Assembly (NCBI RefSeq): GCF_013870525.1
Contig: NZ_JACBXD010000050.1
Span: forward strand, 1-58,484
Reading direction: 5' to 3'
Source of the DNA: Amycolatopsis pittospori
GTDB taxonomy: Bacteria; Actinomycetota; Actinomycetes; Mycobacteriales; Pseudonocardiaceae
Length of the DNA: 58,484 nt
The notes beneath the pieces were generated by a model. That model saw only the letters and a program-made list of their open reading frames with translations. It ran no database searches and was not told where the DNA came from. Shown in pieces: positions 16,762-25,424 of this stretch. The translations under genes were made by a program, and so were the position numbers. Numbering within the stretch: position 1 is the first letter of the stretch; each line of letters opens with the position of its first letter.

Positions 16762-17961
16762 ATGGCCCTCGCTCCGTACCGTCGCGTGTTAGCCGTGCCC
16801 GGAGTTCCCAGTTCGATGTTGCTGATGTTCCTGGCGCGGCTCCCGATGACGGCCATGGGCGTGACGATGACGCTGTACGTGGTCAACGACCTCGGCCGCG
16901 GCTACGGAGCGGCCGGGCTGATCGGCGCCGCCACCACGCTCGGCAGCGCGTTCGGAGCTCCTCTGGTCGGCCGGTACGTCGACCGCTACGGGCTACGGCC
17001 CGTCGTCGCCGTCTGCGGCGTGGCCTCGACGGCGTTCTGGGTCGGCGCGCCACATCTGCCGTACCCGGTCCTGCTGGCGGTCGCGCTCCCGGCGGGTGTG
17101 CTTTCGGTGCCCGCCGGGACGCTGGCACGGCTGGTGCTGACCGCACTCGTCCCGCTGGAGCAGCGGCGCGCGGCGTACTCGCTGGACACGATCTTCGTCG
17201 AAGCGTCGTTCATGATCGGGCCGTCGGCCGGGATCATGGCGATCACCCAGCTGCCCGCCGTCTACGCGCTCACCGGTATCGGGGTCTGCTTCGCGGTGTC
17301 GGCGACGCTGATCTACCGGCAGAACCCGCCGATCCGCGCCGAAGCCGACGCCGAGGCGTCCACCGGCGAGCGGCCGCCGGTGCGGAGCTGGCTCGGCGGA
17401 CGTCTGGTGATGGCGATGTTCATCGCGGCCGGCGCGCTGTTCTGCCTGGTCGGGATGGAACTCGCGGCGCTGGCGACGGTGCGCGCCAGCGGCGACATCG
17501 CCTGGACCGGACTGCTGATCACGCTCATGTGCATCGCGTCCGTCATCGGCGGGGCGATCCACGGCGCCGTCCGGCGCTCGCTTTCGCAGGGCACGCTGAT
17601 GGTGCTGCTCGCCGTGCTCACGCTGCCGGTCGGCCTGATCGACCACCCGTGGTGGCTGCTGGCGATCGTGCTGTTCCCGAGCAACGTGCTGTGCGCGCCG
17701 ACGCTCGCGGCCAGCACGGAGACGGTCAGCGCGGCCGCACCGCCGAGGGTGCGCGGCGAGGCGATGGGACTGCTGGACGCGGCCAGCCGGATCGGCCTGG
17801 CCGTCGGAAGCCCGATCATCGGGTTCGTGATCGACCACTCCAGCCCAGGCTGGGGCTTCGCGGCTTCGGCGCTCGGCGCGCTGGCGATCGCTTCGCTGGG
17901 CCTCTTCTGGCGGCGCTCCCGCACTCCCGCCGCCCCAGTACCCGCTCTCGCCTCCTCCTGA
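16762..17961 (+). CDS. MFS transporter, DHA1-like
   Basis: This 399-residue integral membrane protein has about 12 predicted helices. The A-motif-like loop between helices 2 and 3 reads GAPLVGRYVDRYGLRPVV. A cytoplasmic loop rich in Glu/Arg (about residues 190-215) divides the two halves. The substrate is unknown; the single-component form and motif suggest drug or metabolite efflux. It is monocistronic, ending at a strong palindrome. No promoter element was recognised, and its regulator could be the divergent Fur-type protein only by proximity. Confidence 0.85.
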   Translation: MALAPYRRVLAVPGVPSSMLLMFLARLPMTAMGVTMTLYVVNDLGRGYGAAGLIGAATTLGSAFGAPLVGRYVDRYGLRPVVAVCGVASTAFWVGAPHLPYPVLLAVALPAGVLSVPAGTLARLVLTALVPLEQRRAAYSLDTIFVEASFMIGPSAGIMAITQLPAVYALTGIGVCFAVSATLIYRQNPPIRAEADAEASTGERPPVRSWLGGRLVMAMFIAAGALFCLVGMELAALATVRASGDIAWTGLLITLMCIASVIGGAIHGAVRRSLSQGTLMVLLAVLTLPVGLIDHPWWLLAIVLFPSNVLCAPTLAASTETVSAAAPPRVRGEAMGLLDAASRIGLAVGSPIIGFVIDHSSPGWGFAASALGALAIASLGLFWRRSRTPAAPVPALASS

Positions 17962-18025
17962 CGCGTTTCGTCCTCTGAATGCGGTACTTGCGCATGCATC
18001 TACCGCATTCAGAGGACGAAACGCG
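17962..18025. terminator. 25-bp perfect hairpin after the MFS gene
   Basis: Arms at 17962-17986 and 18001-18025 (core TCCTCTGAATGCGGTA) pair perfectly around a 14-nt loop, immediately after the MFS stop. The TCCTCTGAATGCGG core recurs at 57873-57922 and in two single arms near 22743 and 22861. Confidence 0.85.
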
Positions 18026-18046
18026 AGGGGTGTCTGGGGCAGCCGC

Positions 18047-18096
18047 GGGTCGTGAGTGGCAAGGGTCGTTCTAACCGTCTTTACCGCTCGCGACCC
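18047..18096. repeat. degenerate palindrome of the GTCGTGAGTGGC family
   Basis: GGGTCGTGAGTGGCAA on the left and TTACCGCTCGCGACCC on the right form an imperfect inverted repeat. The left arm and following GGGTCGTTCTAAC reappear at 35660-35688, and the GTCGTGAGTGGC core is the outer arm of the perfect palindromes at 42161-42208 and 48388-48433. Confidence 0.7.
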
Positions 18097-18115
18097 TCTT
18101 GCCCGCCCACCGTCT

Positions 18116-18172
18116 GTGTTGCGAAAGCCACTTTCGCAACGTTGAAGGTTGCGAAAGTGGCTTTCGCAACAC
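18116..18172. repeat. 25-bp hairpin whose arms are themselves palindromic
   Basis: Arms 18116-18140 and 18148-18172 pair around the loop GTTGAAG. Each arm also contains GTTGCGAAAG and CTTTCGCAAC, so the sequence can form one long hairpin or two short ones. A decayed copy with the same GTTGAAG loop lies at 35739-35801. It is 76 nt beyond the lipoprotein stop. Confidence 0.8.
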
Positions 18173-18247
18173 CCGCCACGCAGCCGGACGCAACGGCCGG
18201 CACGGGACACGACCCGTGCCCTACCCCTTGACAAAGGCGAGCGGTGT

Positions 18248-18619
18248 CTAGGCGCAGACCTTGCGGAGGGCGTCGAGCCGGTCGATGTTGCGCTTGGTCC
18301 AGTCCGCGATCTTGCCCGCGTCCTGGATGTTCTCCTTCTGGGCCTGCAGGTACGAATCGGCCATACCGGTGAGCGCGCCAGCGACGTCCTGCTCGCCGAC
18401 GCTGGCCGCCAATTCACGCAGCCGCCGTTCCTTGTCCGCGGCCCGCTCCTTGAGCTTCGCCGGGTCCGGGTTGAGGTCGGCGAGGCTGAGTGCCTCGGCA
18501 CACGCGCTGACCTTGGTCGCGGCCTTGTTCGTCTGATCGACCGCGTTCGTGACGTCTTCGCAGCCCGCCAACGCGAGCCCGGCGGCCACCGTCAGCGCCG
18601 CGATTCCCAACCTCTTCAT
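18248..18619 (-). CDS. small predicted lipoprotein
   Basis: This 123-residue protein starts MKRLGIAALTVAAGLALAGC; the lipobox LAGC gives a lipidated cysteine at residue 20. The mature part is helical and charged (LKERAADKERRLRELAASVG), and ends in LRKVCA. No family is recognised. An earlier in-frame start would bury the signal peptide and was rejected. Its function is unknown; it is likely anchored on the outer face of the membrane. It lies 72 nt downstream of rtcB on the same strand. Confidence 0.75.
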   Translation of the reverse strand: MKRLGIAALTVAAGLALAGCEDVTNAVDQTNKAATKVSACAEALSLADLNPDPAKLKERAADKERRLRELAASVGEQDVAGALTGMADSYLQAQKENIQDAGKIADWTKRNIDRLDALRKVCA

Positions 18620-18691
18620 GAAATCCAGCGTAGCGATTTCGTGGGTGGTATGTCGGGTTCTCCGCCCACCACCCACGAACCGCCCGGTAAT

Positions 18692-19882
18692 TCAGCCCTT
18701 CACGCAGATGACCTGCTTCAGGTGCGCGACCACCTCGACAAGGTCGGTCTGCGCCTTGATCACCGTTTCGATGTCCTTGTACGCGGCCGGGATCTCGTCC
18801 ACCACACCGGAGTCCTTGCGGCATTCCACGCCGGCGGTCTGCGCGGCGAGGTCTTCGGCGGTGAACAGCTTCTTGGCCTTGTTCCGCGACATCCGGCGTC
18901 CCGCGCCATGCGACGCGGACTGGAAGGACGACGCGTTCCCGAGGCCTCGCACGATGTACGAACCGGTACCCATGCTGCCCGGGATGATCCCGAGGTCACC
19001 CGAACCCGCGCGGATCGCACCCTTGCGGGTCACCAGCAGTTCGACGTCGTCGTAGGTCTCTTCGGCCACGTAGTTGTGGTGGCAGGAGATCGCGTCGTCG
19101 AACGTCGTCTGCGGGACGACGTCCTTCAGCGCCTGCTTCACGAGCGCGACCATGGTGGCCCGGTTGCGCGCCGCGTAGTCCTGCGCCCAGAACAGGTCGC
19201 GCCGATACGCCTGCATTTCCGGTGTGCCCGCGACGAACACCGCGAGGTCCGGATCCGGCAGGTCGGCGTTGTGCGGCAGCTTCCGCGCGACGGCCATATG
19301 GCGTTCCGCGAGTTCCTTGCCGATGTTGCGCGAACCCGAATGCAGCATCAGCCAGACGCGGCCTTCGTCGTCGCCGCCCTGTTCGAGGCAGACCTCGATG
19401 AAGTGGTTACCGCCACCGAGGCTCCCGATCTGGCGCGCCGCGCGGTCGTGCAGGTCCTGGACGCCGGTGTGCAGGTCGCCGAAGGACTTCCAGAAGGCGT
19501 CCCAGCCACCGACACCGTGCACCTTCGCCGGGTTCACCGGCGTCTTGTGCAGGCCGAAACCGACCGGGACGGCCGATTCGATCCGGCGGCGCAGCTTCAG
19601 CAGGTCGTCGGGCAGATCCGCGGCGGTGAGCGAGGTCCGCACCGCGCTCATCCCACAGCCGATGTCGACGCCGACGGCGGCCGGGGACACGGCGTCGCGC
19701 ATCGCGATCACGCTGCCGACGGTCGCACCCTTGCCGTAGTGGACGTCGGGCATGACCGCGACGCCGTGCACCCACGGCAGGTTGGCGACGTTGTGCAGCT
19801 GTCGCATGGCCTGGTCCTCGACCGATGCGGGGTCCGCCCACATCCGGATCGGGACTCGTGCGCCTTCGACCGCCGTGTACAT
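18692..19882 (-). CDS. rtcB: RtcB-family RNA ligase
   Basis: This 396-residue GTP/Mn-dependent ligase joins 2',3'-cyclic phosphate or 3'-phosphate RNA ends to 5'-OH ends. Metal ligands are visible in VDIGCGM (cysteine), GGGNHFIE (Asn-His) and MLHSGSRNIG; HHNYVAEE and SHGAGRRMSR include the histidine region that is guanylylated. The ATG at 19882 follows a GAAGGGA site. No archease or RtcA gene is next to it. The upstream in-frame extension has no family character and was excluded. Likely roles are repair of RNA cut by toxins or stress. Confidence 0.93.
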   Translation of the reverse strand: MYTAVEGARVPIRMWADPASVEDQAMRQLHNVANLPWVHGVAVMPDVHYGKGATVGSVIAMRDAVSPAAVGVDIGCGMSAVRTSLTAADLPDDLLKLRRRIESAVPVGFGLHKTPVNPAKVHGVGGWDAFWKSFGDLHTGVQDLHDRAARQIGSLGGGNHFIEVCLEQGGDDEGRVWLMLHSGSRNIGKELAERHMAVARKLPHNADLPDPDLAVFVAGTPEMQAYRRDLFWAQDYAARNRATMVALVKQALKDVVPQTTFDDAISCHHNYVAEETYDDVELLVTRKGAIRAGSGDLGIIPGSMGTGSYIVRGLGNASSFQSASHGAGRRMSRNKAKKLFTAEDLAAQTAGVECRKDSGVVDEIPAAYKDIETVIKAQTDLVEVVAHLKQVICVKG

Positions 19883-20121
19883 GACTTTCCCTTCGTGGAA
19901 AACGTTTTGTCGTCGTCGAGCATGCACCGGCCGGACGAACCGGACAAGGCAATTACCAGACTCCACAGTGGACAGTCCACACGCGACTACCACGCGTGAG
20001 GTGATGTTCATCGCGAAGTCGTCGATCGTATTCGAAAAGTGATCGGCCCCGGCGGGTGATTCGGGCACAATGAGCGCTCGGTGTCGGGGGTACACCAACT
20101 CTGGGGAAGGTCCGTTTCACA

Positions 20122-21621
20122 GTGAAGTCTTTTCGTGGGCTGCTCGCTGCCGTCCTGCTGGCGGGGTTCCCGCTGCTCGTGCTGGCATTCGTCGGCGGGA
20201 TCGTGGCGCTCGAGGTGCTGGCGTTCCAGCACAACGTTTTCACGGCGGTGAAGCTCGGCATCGTCACCGTCCCGGTCGGGTGGATCCTGCTCAAGACCCT
20301 GCTCACCGTCGAGCGGGCGACCGACGACGACGTCCCGGGTGTCGAGGTGACGCCGGATTCCCAGCCCGCGCTCTGGGCGCTGGTCCGTGAGCTGGCGGCC
20401 GAGGCCGGTACCCGGCCGCCGGACGAGATCTACCTCGATCCGGACGTCAACGCCGCGGTCATGGAGCGGACGTCGTGGCTCGGGCTGCGCGTGCTTCGCC
20501 GCCGGATGATCATCGGCGTCCCGCTCGTCATGGGGCTGCGCCAGGACCAGTTCCGCGCGGTGCTCGCGCACGAACTCGGGCACTACAGCAACAAGGACAC
20601 CCGGTTCTCCGCGTTGACCTATCGCGGACGGAAGTCGGTCGCGCGGGTCGTCAACGGCCTCGGCCGCGAAGGCTATTTCGAGCGCTTCGTCGGCTGGCTC
20701 TTCAGGCAGTACGCGAAGCTGTATTTCGCCGTCTCGATGAGCGTCTGCCGAGCGCAGGAACTCGCCGCCGACGCCGTCTCCGCGCGTCTCGCCGGCACCG
20801 AAGCGGCGGCCTCCGCGCTACGGGAGATCGAAGCGCTGGCCGTCACGTGGCGGTTCTTCATGAACAACTACGCCGCTATCGGCTGGGACGCGGGCTATCT
20901 CCCCGCCCGCTTCGGCGAGGGTTACCGCGCGCTGCTCACCGACCCGACCCGGGCCGAGCAGATGGAGGAAATGCGGCGGAACCCGTCCGAGGACAAGACG
21001 TCGCGCTGGGACACCCACCCGGCCACTCGAGACCGCGTCGCGAAGCTCGAAGCCGCTCAGTCGTTCCCGGTCCGCCCTGGCGGCGAACGTCCGGCGAGCG
21101 ATCTGCTGACCGGCGCCGAGAAGATGCTCGACGAGGCGCTTTTCACCGTGTTCTCCGACGAGGCGCACACGAAGCGGCGAACGGACTGGGACTCCCTGGT
21201 CGCCCTCGGCCGCCGTCATGTCGCCGTCGAAGCCGCCGTCGAGATCCTGGGCGAACGCACTCTCGACATGGCTCTGGACCTGCTCGACGCGGGGAGGCAC
21301 GAAGAACTGGCCGACCCTGACGAGAATCCGCCCGCCGGTGTCGGCGCGCGTGCCCGGCGCGAGTTCGCCGCCGTCTCGGTCCGACGGCGGCTGGGGATCG
21401 TCGTCTACGCCGCGCTCACCGACGTGGGTGTGGCCCGGTGGTCGCTGTCCTGGTCCGGCCCGGCGCCTTTCACCCTCGACGAACCGTTCGAGGAGCAGCT
21501 GTCGCCCGCGCTCGACAAGGCCACCGCGGCCGAATCCGACACCGCGCCGCTGCGCGCGTTGCTGACGGCCGCCGGGGTGTCCACCGGCTACCGGCCGTCA
21601 CCCACTCTTGTTCGTTCCTAA
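20122..21621 (+). CDS. M48-family membrane metalloprotease
   Basis: This 499-residue protein starts at GTG and has two N-terminal membrane helices (about residues 7-30 and 42-60). The zinc motif HELGH is in VLAHELGHYSNKDTR, with the third ligand in ELAADAVSARLAG. The M48 domain ends near residue 330, leaving a long soluble C-terminal extension not seen in HtpX. A helical protein is encoded 9 nt downstream and is likely its partner. A GAAGG site lies rather far (12 nt) from the start. Confidence 0.88.
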   Translation: MKSFRGLLAAVLLAGFPLLVLAFVGGIVALEVLAFQHNVFTAVKLGIVTVPVGWILLKTLLTVERATDDDVPGVEVTPDSQPALWALVRELAAEAGTRPPDEIYLDPDVNAAVMERTSWLGLRVLRRRMIIGVPLVMGLRQDQFRAVLAHELGHYSNKDTRFSALTYRGRKSVARVVNGLGREGYFERFVGWLFRQYAKLYFAVSMSVCRAQELAADAVSARLAGTEAAASALREIEALAVTWRFFMNNYAAIGWDAGYLPARFGEGYRALLTDPTRAEQMEEMRRNPSEDKTSRWDTHPATRDRVAKLEAAQSFPVRPGGERPASDLLTGAEKMLDEALFTVFSDEAHTKRRTDWDSLVALGRRHVAVEAAVEILGERTLDMALDLLDAGRHEELADPDENPPAGVGARARREFAAVSVRRRLGIVVYAALTDVGVARWSLSWSGPAPFTLDEPFEEQLSPALDKATAAESDTAPLRALLTAAGVSTGYRPSPTLVRS

Positions 21622-21630
21622 GGAGTTTCC

Positions 21631-22737
21631 ATGCTTTGGCTGCTCAAATCCCGTGAACGCAAGGCCGTCTTCGCGCTGATGAAAGAGGCGAAGCGACGCG
21701 GCATCAGCGTCGACGAACTCACCGACGTGATGACGCCGGAAGAGCTCGCCGCGATGCTGCCGCCGGAGAAGTCCAAGTTCAAGGGCAAGATCCCCGACGT
21801 CACGCGCTGGGGCCTCCCGGCCGACAACGAGGTTTCGACGAAGGAGTACTGGACCGACGAAGAGATCCTCGCCGTCCTGGAGTCGACCGCCCGCGGCGAC
21901 TGGGAAGGCGCCGCCGCTCTCCTGGCCGGGACCTGGGGGAACTGGGACCGCCGCAACACGGTGAACGCCGCTCTCGGCGAGGCCGCCGCGCAGGACGACG
22001 AATGGCTGCGGGCGTGGCGGAAGGCCCGCCCCGGCGATCCGGGCGCGGCGCTCGTCAACGCGGAGTCGCTGGTGCACGTGGCATGGGAGGTGCGCAGCGG
22101 GCTGCAGGCGAAGCACGTCACCGAGGAGCAGTTCACCGCGTTCTTCCGGATCCTGGAGCAGGCGGAGGAGGCCGTGCACGAGGCGGCCGCGCTCGCTCCC
22201 GAGGATCCGACGCCGTGGGTGACCGCGCTCGCGATCGCGATGGGGCGGCAGTACGAGAACGACCAGTACCGGGCGGTGTGGGCGGAACTAGTCGCGCGCG
22301 ACCCGCAGCATCGCGGCGCGCACTCGCGGGCACTGCAGTACTGGTGCCCGAAATGGTTCGGCTCGGACGAGCTGATGTGGGAGTTCGCCCAGACCGCCGC
22401 GGCGAAGTCTCCGAAGCTGGCTCCGCTGCTACTGGTCGCCGCGCACGAATCCGAGTTCCGCGACGTTCCCGCGTGGCGTGACCCGCGAGTCACCGACGCA
22501 CTCGACGGGATCGTCGCCTGGCTCAACGGCGAAGGCCGCGATGCCGCTGCGACGCGCTCGGACCGGGCGTACGCGGCGAAGGCGCTCGTGGAGAACGCGC
22601 GCTTCGACGAAGCCGTCGAGCAGTTCCGGTTCTTGGGGACGCGGGCCGACGGCGGGATGTGGGCCTATAGCGGGGACGCGCGGGGCGAGTTCCTTGCTAC
22701 GCGCTACGCGGCCTGCTTCGGGGCCACGAAGCCCTGA
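21631..22737 (+). CDS. conserved helical-repeat protein of unknown function, partner of M48 protease
   Basis: This 368-residue soluble protein follows the M48 gene with an AAGGAG ribosome-binding site. Its middle (about residues 85-230) is made of amphipathic helices with alternating Trp and Ala residues that resemble TPR-like solenoids. The N-terminal 60 residues are charged. I recognise no catalytic motif. Tight spacing to the protease suggests a regulator, adaptor or substrate-presenting partner. It ends near the composite palindrome at 22742-22882. Confidence 0.7.
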   Translation: MLWLLKSRERKAVFALMKEAKRRGISVDELTDVMTPEELAAMLPPEKSKFKGKIPDVTRWGLPADNEVSTKEYWTDEEILAVLESTARGDWEGAAALLAGTWGNWDRRNTVNAALGEAAAQDDEWLRAWRKARPGDPGAALVNAESLVHVAWEVRSGLQAKHVTEEQFTAFFRILEQAEEAVHEAAALAPEDPTPWVTALAIAMGRQYENDQYRAVWAELVARDPQHRGAHSRALQYWCPKWFGSDELMWEFAQTAAAKSPKLAPLLLVAAHESEFRDVPAWRDPRVTDALDGIVAWLNGEGRDAAATRSDRAYAAKALVENARFDEAVEQFRFLGTRADGGMWAYSGDARGEFLATRYAACFGATKP

Positions 22738-22741
22738 GTCA

Positions 22742-22882
22742 CCGCGTTTAGTCCTCTAAATGCGGTGGTCCTCGGGCCGCGCGTGCAATGAACGGCCCGT
22801 TACTTGCAAATTTTGCAAGTAACGGGCCGTTCATTGCACGGGGCCCGGACCACTCCTCGGCGCAAGTAGTCCTCTGGATGCG
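22742..22882. repeat. composite repeat: perfect palindrome nested between two direct copies of another repeat arm
   Basis: A 59-nt palindrome at 22782-22840 (29-nt arms around a central T at 22811, core ATGAACGGCCCGTTACTTGC) is flanked by TAGTCCTCTAAATGCG (22749-22764) and TAGTCCTCTGGATGCG (22867-22882) in direct orientation. A further pairing GTGGTCC...GGACCAC extends the stem. It lies between the convergent M48-partner and asd genes and can terminate both. Confidence 0.8.
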
Positions 22883-22891
22883 AACGGAGCG

Positions 22892-23932
22892 TCAGGCGTT
22901 CGCGGCGACCAGCTCGGCGATCTGGACGGCGTTGAGCGCCGCGCCCTTCCGCAGGTTGTCGTTCGAAAGGAACAGCGCGAGACCGCGACCGCCCTCGACG
23001 CCCGGGTCGGTGCGCAGGCGCCCGACGTAGGACGGGTCCTGGCCGGCGGCCTGGAGCGGCGTCGGGATGTCCGACAGTTCGACGCCCGCGGCACCGGTCA
23101 GCAGCTCGGTCGCGCGGGCGACCGAGAGCGGCTGCGCGAACTCGGCGTTGATCGAGATCGAGTGTCCCGAGAACACCGGCACCCGCACGCAGGTGCAGGA
23201 CACCCGCAGTTCCGGGATGCTCAGGATCTTGCGGCTCTCGTTGCGGAACTTCTTCTCTTCGTCCGTCTCGAACTCGCCGTCGTCCACAATGGACCCGGCC
23301 AGCGGGAGGACGTTGTGCGCGATGGTGCGCGCGTACTTCTTGGGCTCGGGGAACTTCACCGCCGCGCCGTCGTGGGTCAGTTCGCCCGCGTTCGGCGCGG
23401 CCGCGGCCAGCTGGCCTTCCAGTTCCTCGACGCCGGCGAGTCCGCTGCCGGACACCGCCTGGTAGGTGCTGGCGACCAGCCGCACCAGGCCCGCCTCGGC
23501 GTGCAGCGGCTTGAGCACCGGCATCGCGGCCATGGTGGTGCAGTTGGGGTTCGCGATGATCCCCTTGCGCGCTTCCTTGATCGCCTCGGGGTTGACCTCG
23601 CTGACGACCAGCGGGACGTCCGGGTCCATCCGCCACGCGGACGAGTTGTCGATCACCGTGGCACCGGCCGCGGCGAACCGCTCCGCCTGCGCCTTGGAGG
23701 TCGAGCCGCCGGCCGAGAACAGCGCGATGTCCAAACCGGACGGATCGGCGGTCGTCGCGTCCTCGATGACGATTTCCTCGTCCTGCCAAGAAAGCTTCGA
23801 GCCGGCGGACCGCGCCGAGGCGAAGTACCGCATTTCGGCGACCGGGAAACCCCGTTCGGCCAGCAGACGGCGCATCACGCCGCCGACCTGGCCGGTCGCC
23901 CCGACGACTCCTACTCGCAACCCGTCAGCCAT
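22892..23932 (-). CDS. asd: aspartate-semialdehyde dehydrogenase
   Basis: This 346-residue enzyme reduces beta-aspartyl phosphate to the semialdehyde with NADPH, feeding Lys, Met, Thr and diaminopimelate synthesis. The nucleotide loop GATGQVGGVM is at 11-20 and the catalytic cysteine is C131 in NPNCTT. Its ATG overlaps the lysC stop by one base, so the two are one operon. The length and motifs match the actinobacterial family. Confidence 0.96.
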   Translation of the reverse strand: MADGLRVGVVGATGQVGGVMRRLLAERGFPVAEMRYFASARSAGSKLSWQDEEIVIEDATTADPSGLDIALFSAGGSTSKAQAERFAAAGATVIDNSSAWRMDPDVPLVVSEVNPEAIKEARKGIIANPNCTTMAAMPVLKPLHAEAGLVRLVASTYQAVSGSGLAGVEELEGQLAAAAPNAGELTHDGAAVKFPEPKKYARTIAHNVLPLAGSIVDDGEFETDEEKKFRNESRKILSIPELRVSCTCVRVPVFSGHSISINAEFAQPLSVARATELLTGAAGVELSDIPTPLQAAGQDPSYVGRLRTDPGVEGGRGLALFLSNDNLRKGAALNAVQIAELVAANA

Positions 23933-25197
23933 CAGCGACCACTCCCCGCGTAGACGACGGCTTCTTCGTCGCCGCCGAGTTCGAATGCGTCATGAATCGC
24001 GCGCACCGCGTCGTCGAGCTGCGCGTCCCGGATCAGGACCGAGATCCGGATCTCCGAAGTGTTGATGATCTCGATGTTCACGCCCGACTGGGCGAGCGCC
24101 TCGCAGAACGTCGCCGTGACACCGGGGTGCGAACGCATCCCCGCGCCGACGAGCGACACCTTGCCGACGTGGTCGTCGTAGAGGACCGATTCGAAACCGA
24201 TGTCGCCCTTGATCTTTTCCAGCGACTGCACGGCTTTCGCCCCGTTGGCCTTCGAAAGCGTGAAGGTGATGTCGGTCCGGCCGGACGACGTGCTGGAAAC
24301 GTTCTGCAGCACCATGTCGATGTCGATCTCGTTGTCGGCGATCACGCGGAAGATCTTGGCGGCGGCGCCGGCGGTGTCGGGCACGCCGGTCACCGTGATC
24401 TTCGCTTCGGAGCGGTCGTGCGCCACACCGGTGATCAACGCTTGTTCCACGGGGATCTCCTCGATAGAACCGGTCACCGTGGTGCCCGGCTTGTCACTGT
24501 AGGAAGAACGGACTCGGATCGGGACGCCGTAGCGGCGCGCGTACTCCACCGAGCGCAGGTGCAGGATCTTCGAACCGCTGGCGGCGAGTTCGAGCATCTC
24601 CTCGTAGGCGATGGTGTCGAGCTTGCGGGCGTCCGGCACGACCCGGGGATCGGCGGTGTACACACCGTCCACATCGGAATAGATCTCGCAGACGTCGGCG
24701 TTCAGCGCCGCGGCCAGCGCGACGGCGGTGGTGTCCGAACCGCCGCGGCCGAGGGTGGTGATGTCCTTGGTGTCCTGCGACACGCCCTGGAAACCGGCCA
24801 CCAGCGCGATGTAGCCCTGGTCGAGGGCTTCGGTGACGCGGCTGGGGCTGACGTCGATGATCCGCGCGTTGCCGTGCACCGACGTCGTCACCACTCCGGC
24901 CTGCGAACCGGTGAACGACCACGCCTCCGCACCCTGCGCCGAAATCGCCATCGCCACCAGCGAGTTGGAGATGCGCTCACCCGCGGTGAGCAGCATGTCC
25001 ATCTCGCGCTCCGGCGGTGCCGGGTTGACCTGCTGAGCCAGGTCGAGCAACTCGTCCGTCGTGTCTCCCATGGCGGAGCAGACGACGACGACGTCGTTGC
25101 CCGCCTTCTTGGTGGCGACGATGCGTTCCGCGACGCGTTTGATCCGGTCGGCACTTTCCAGCGACGAACCGCCGTACTTCTGGACCACGAGGGCCAC
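23932..25197 (-). CDS. lysC: aspartokinase, alpha and (by internal start) beta subunits
   Basis: This 421-residue enzyme phosphorylates aspartate in the first step of the aspartate pathway. It begins VALVVQKYGGSSLESADRIK with the KYGGSS ATP site, followed by the kinase domain and two C-terminal ACT domains that bind Lys/Thr effectors. An internal GTG at 24450, after a GAGGAGAT site, would give a 172-residue beta subunit (VEQALITGVAHDR...), as in Corynebacterium lysC. A GAGGAGG site precedes the main GTG start. It is co-transcribed with asd. Confidence 0.96.
   Translation of the reverse strand: MALVVQKYGGSSLESADRIKRVAERIVATKKAGNDVVVVCSAMGDTTDELLDLAQQVNPAPPEREMDMLLTAGERISNSLVAMAISAQGAEAWSFTGSQAGVVTTSVHGNARIIDVSPSRVTEALDQGYIALVAGFQGVSQDTKDITTLGRGGSDTTAVALAAALNADVCEIYSDVDGVYTADPRVVPDARKLDTIAYEEMLELAASGSKILHLRSVEYARRYGVPIRVRSSYSDKPGTTVTGSIEEIPVEQALITGVAHDRSEAKITVTGVPDTAGAAAKIFRVIADNEIDIDMVLQNVSSTSSGRTDITFTLSKANGAKAVQSLEKIKGDIGFESVLYDDHVGKVSLVGAGMRSHPGVTATFCEALAQSGVNIEIINTSEIRISVLIRDAQLDDAVRAIHDAFELGGDEEAVVYAGSGR
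24448..24462 (-). promoter_or_regulatory. internal ribosome-binding site and GTG start for aspartokinase beta subunit
   Basis: Inside lysC the minus strand reads GAGGAGATCCCCGTG; the Shine-Dalgarno GAGGAG ends 6 nt before an in-frame GTG (24450-24448). Translation from here to 23932 gives exactly the ACT-domain half of the protein, the arrangement of alpha2beta2 aspartokinases in actinobacteria. Confidence 0.75.
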
Positions 25198-25225
25198 GCC
25201 CGAACCTCCTCGACGGGCCGGGCGT

Positions 25226-25323
25226 GCTCCTGGTGGGCACCGAGGAGCCCCCGCGTCCCTTATTTGGGCGAAAGCCTACCGGGGTCACGCACGCCCGCCA
25301 CCCTCGTAAGTGGTCCTGACCAC
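25226..25323. promoter_or_regulatory. lysC 5' region with two short inverted repeats
   Basis: Upstream of lysC lie GCTCCT/AGGAGC (25226-25248) and GTGGTC-CT-GACCAC (25310-25323). The first is between the lysC ribosome-binding site and the upstream leader and could affect initiation; the second is operator-like. No lysine riboswitch architecture was recognised. Confidence 0.3.
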
Positions 25324-25424
25324 CAGTTCGAGGACTCTTGGAAGTAAATTTTCCTTAACACCAACGAAATAGTAGGAGGGCTTTCACTTTAGTGACGGAG
25401 AGCACCCCTTGTTATGGTCCCTCG

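Noticed and set aside
14841..16886. A 681-residue minus-strand frame across catalase and fur
   Set aside because: It is a shifted frame with Arg/Pro/Gly-rich content and no domain; katA and fur fully explain the region.
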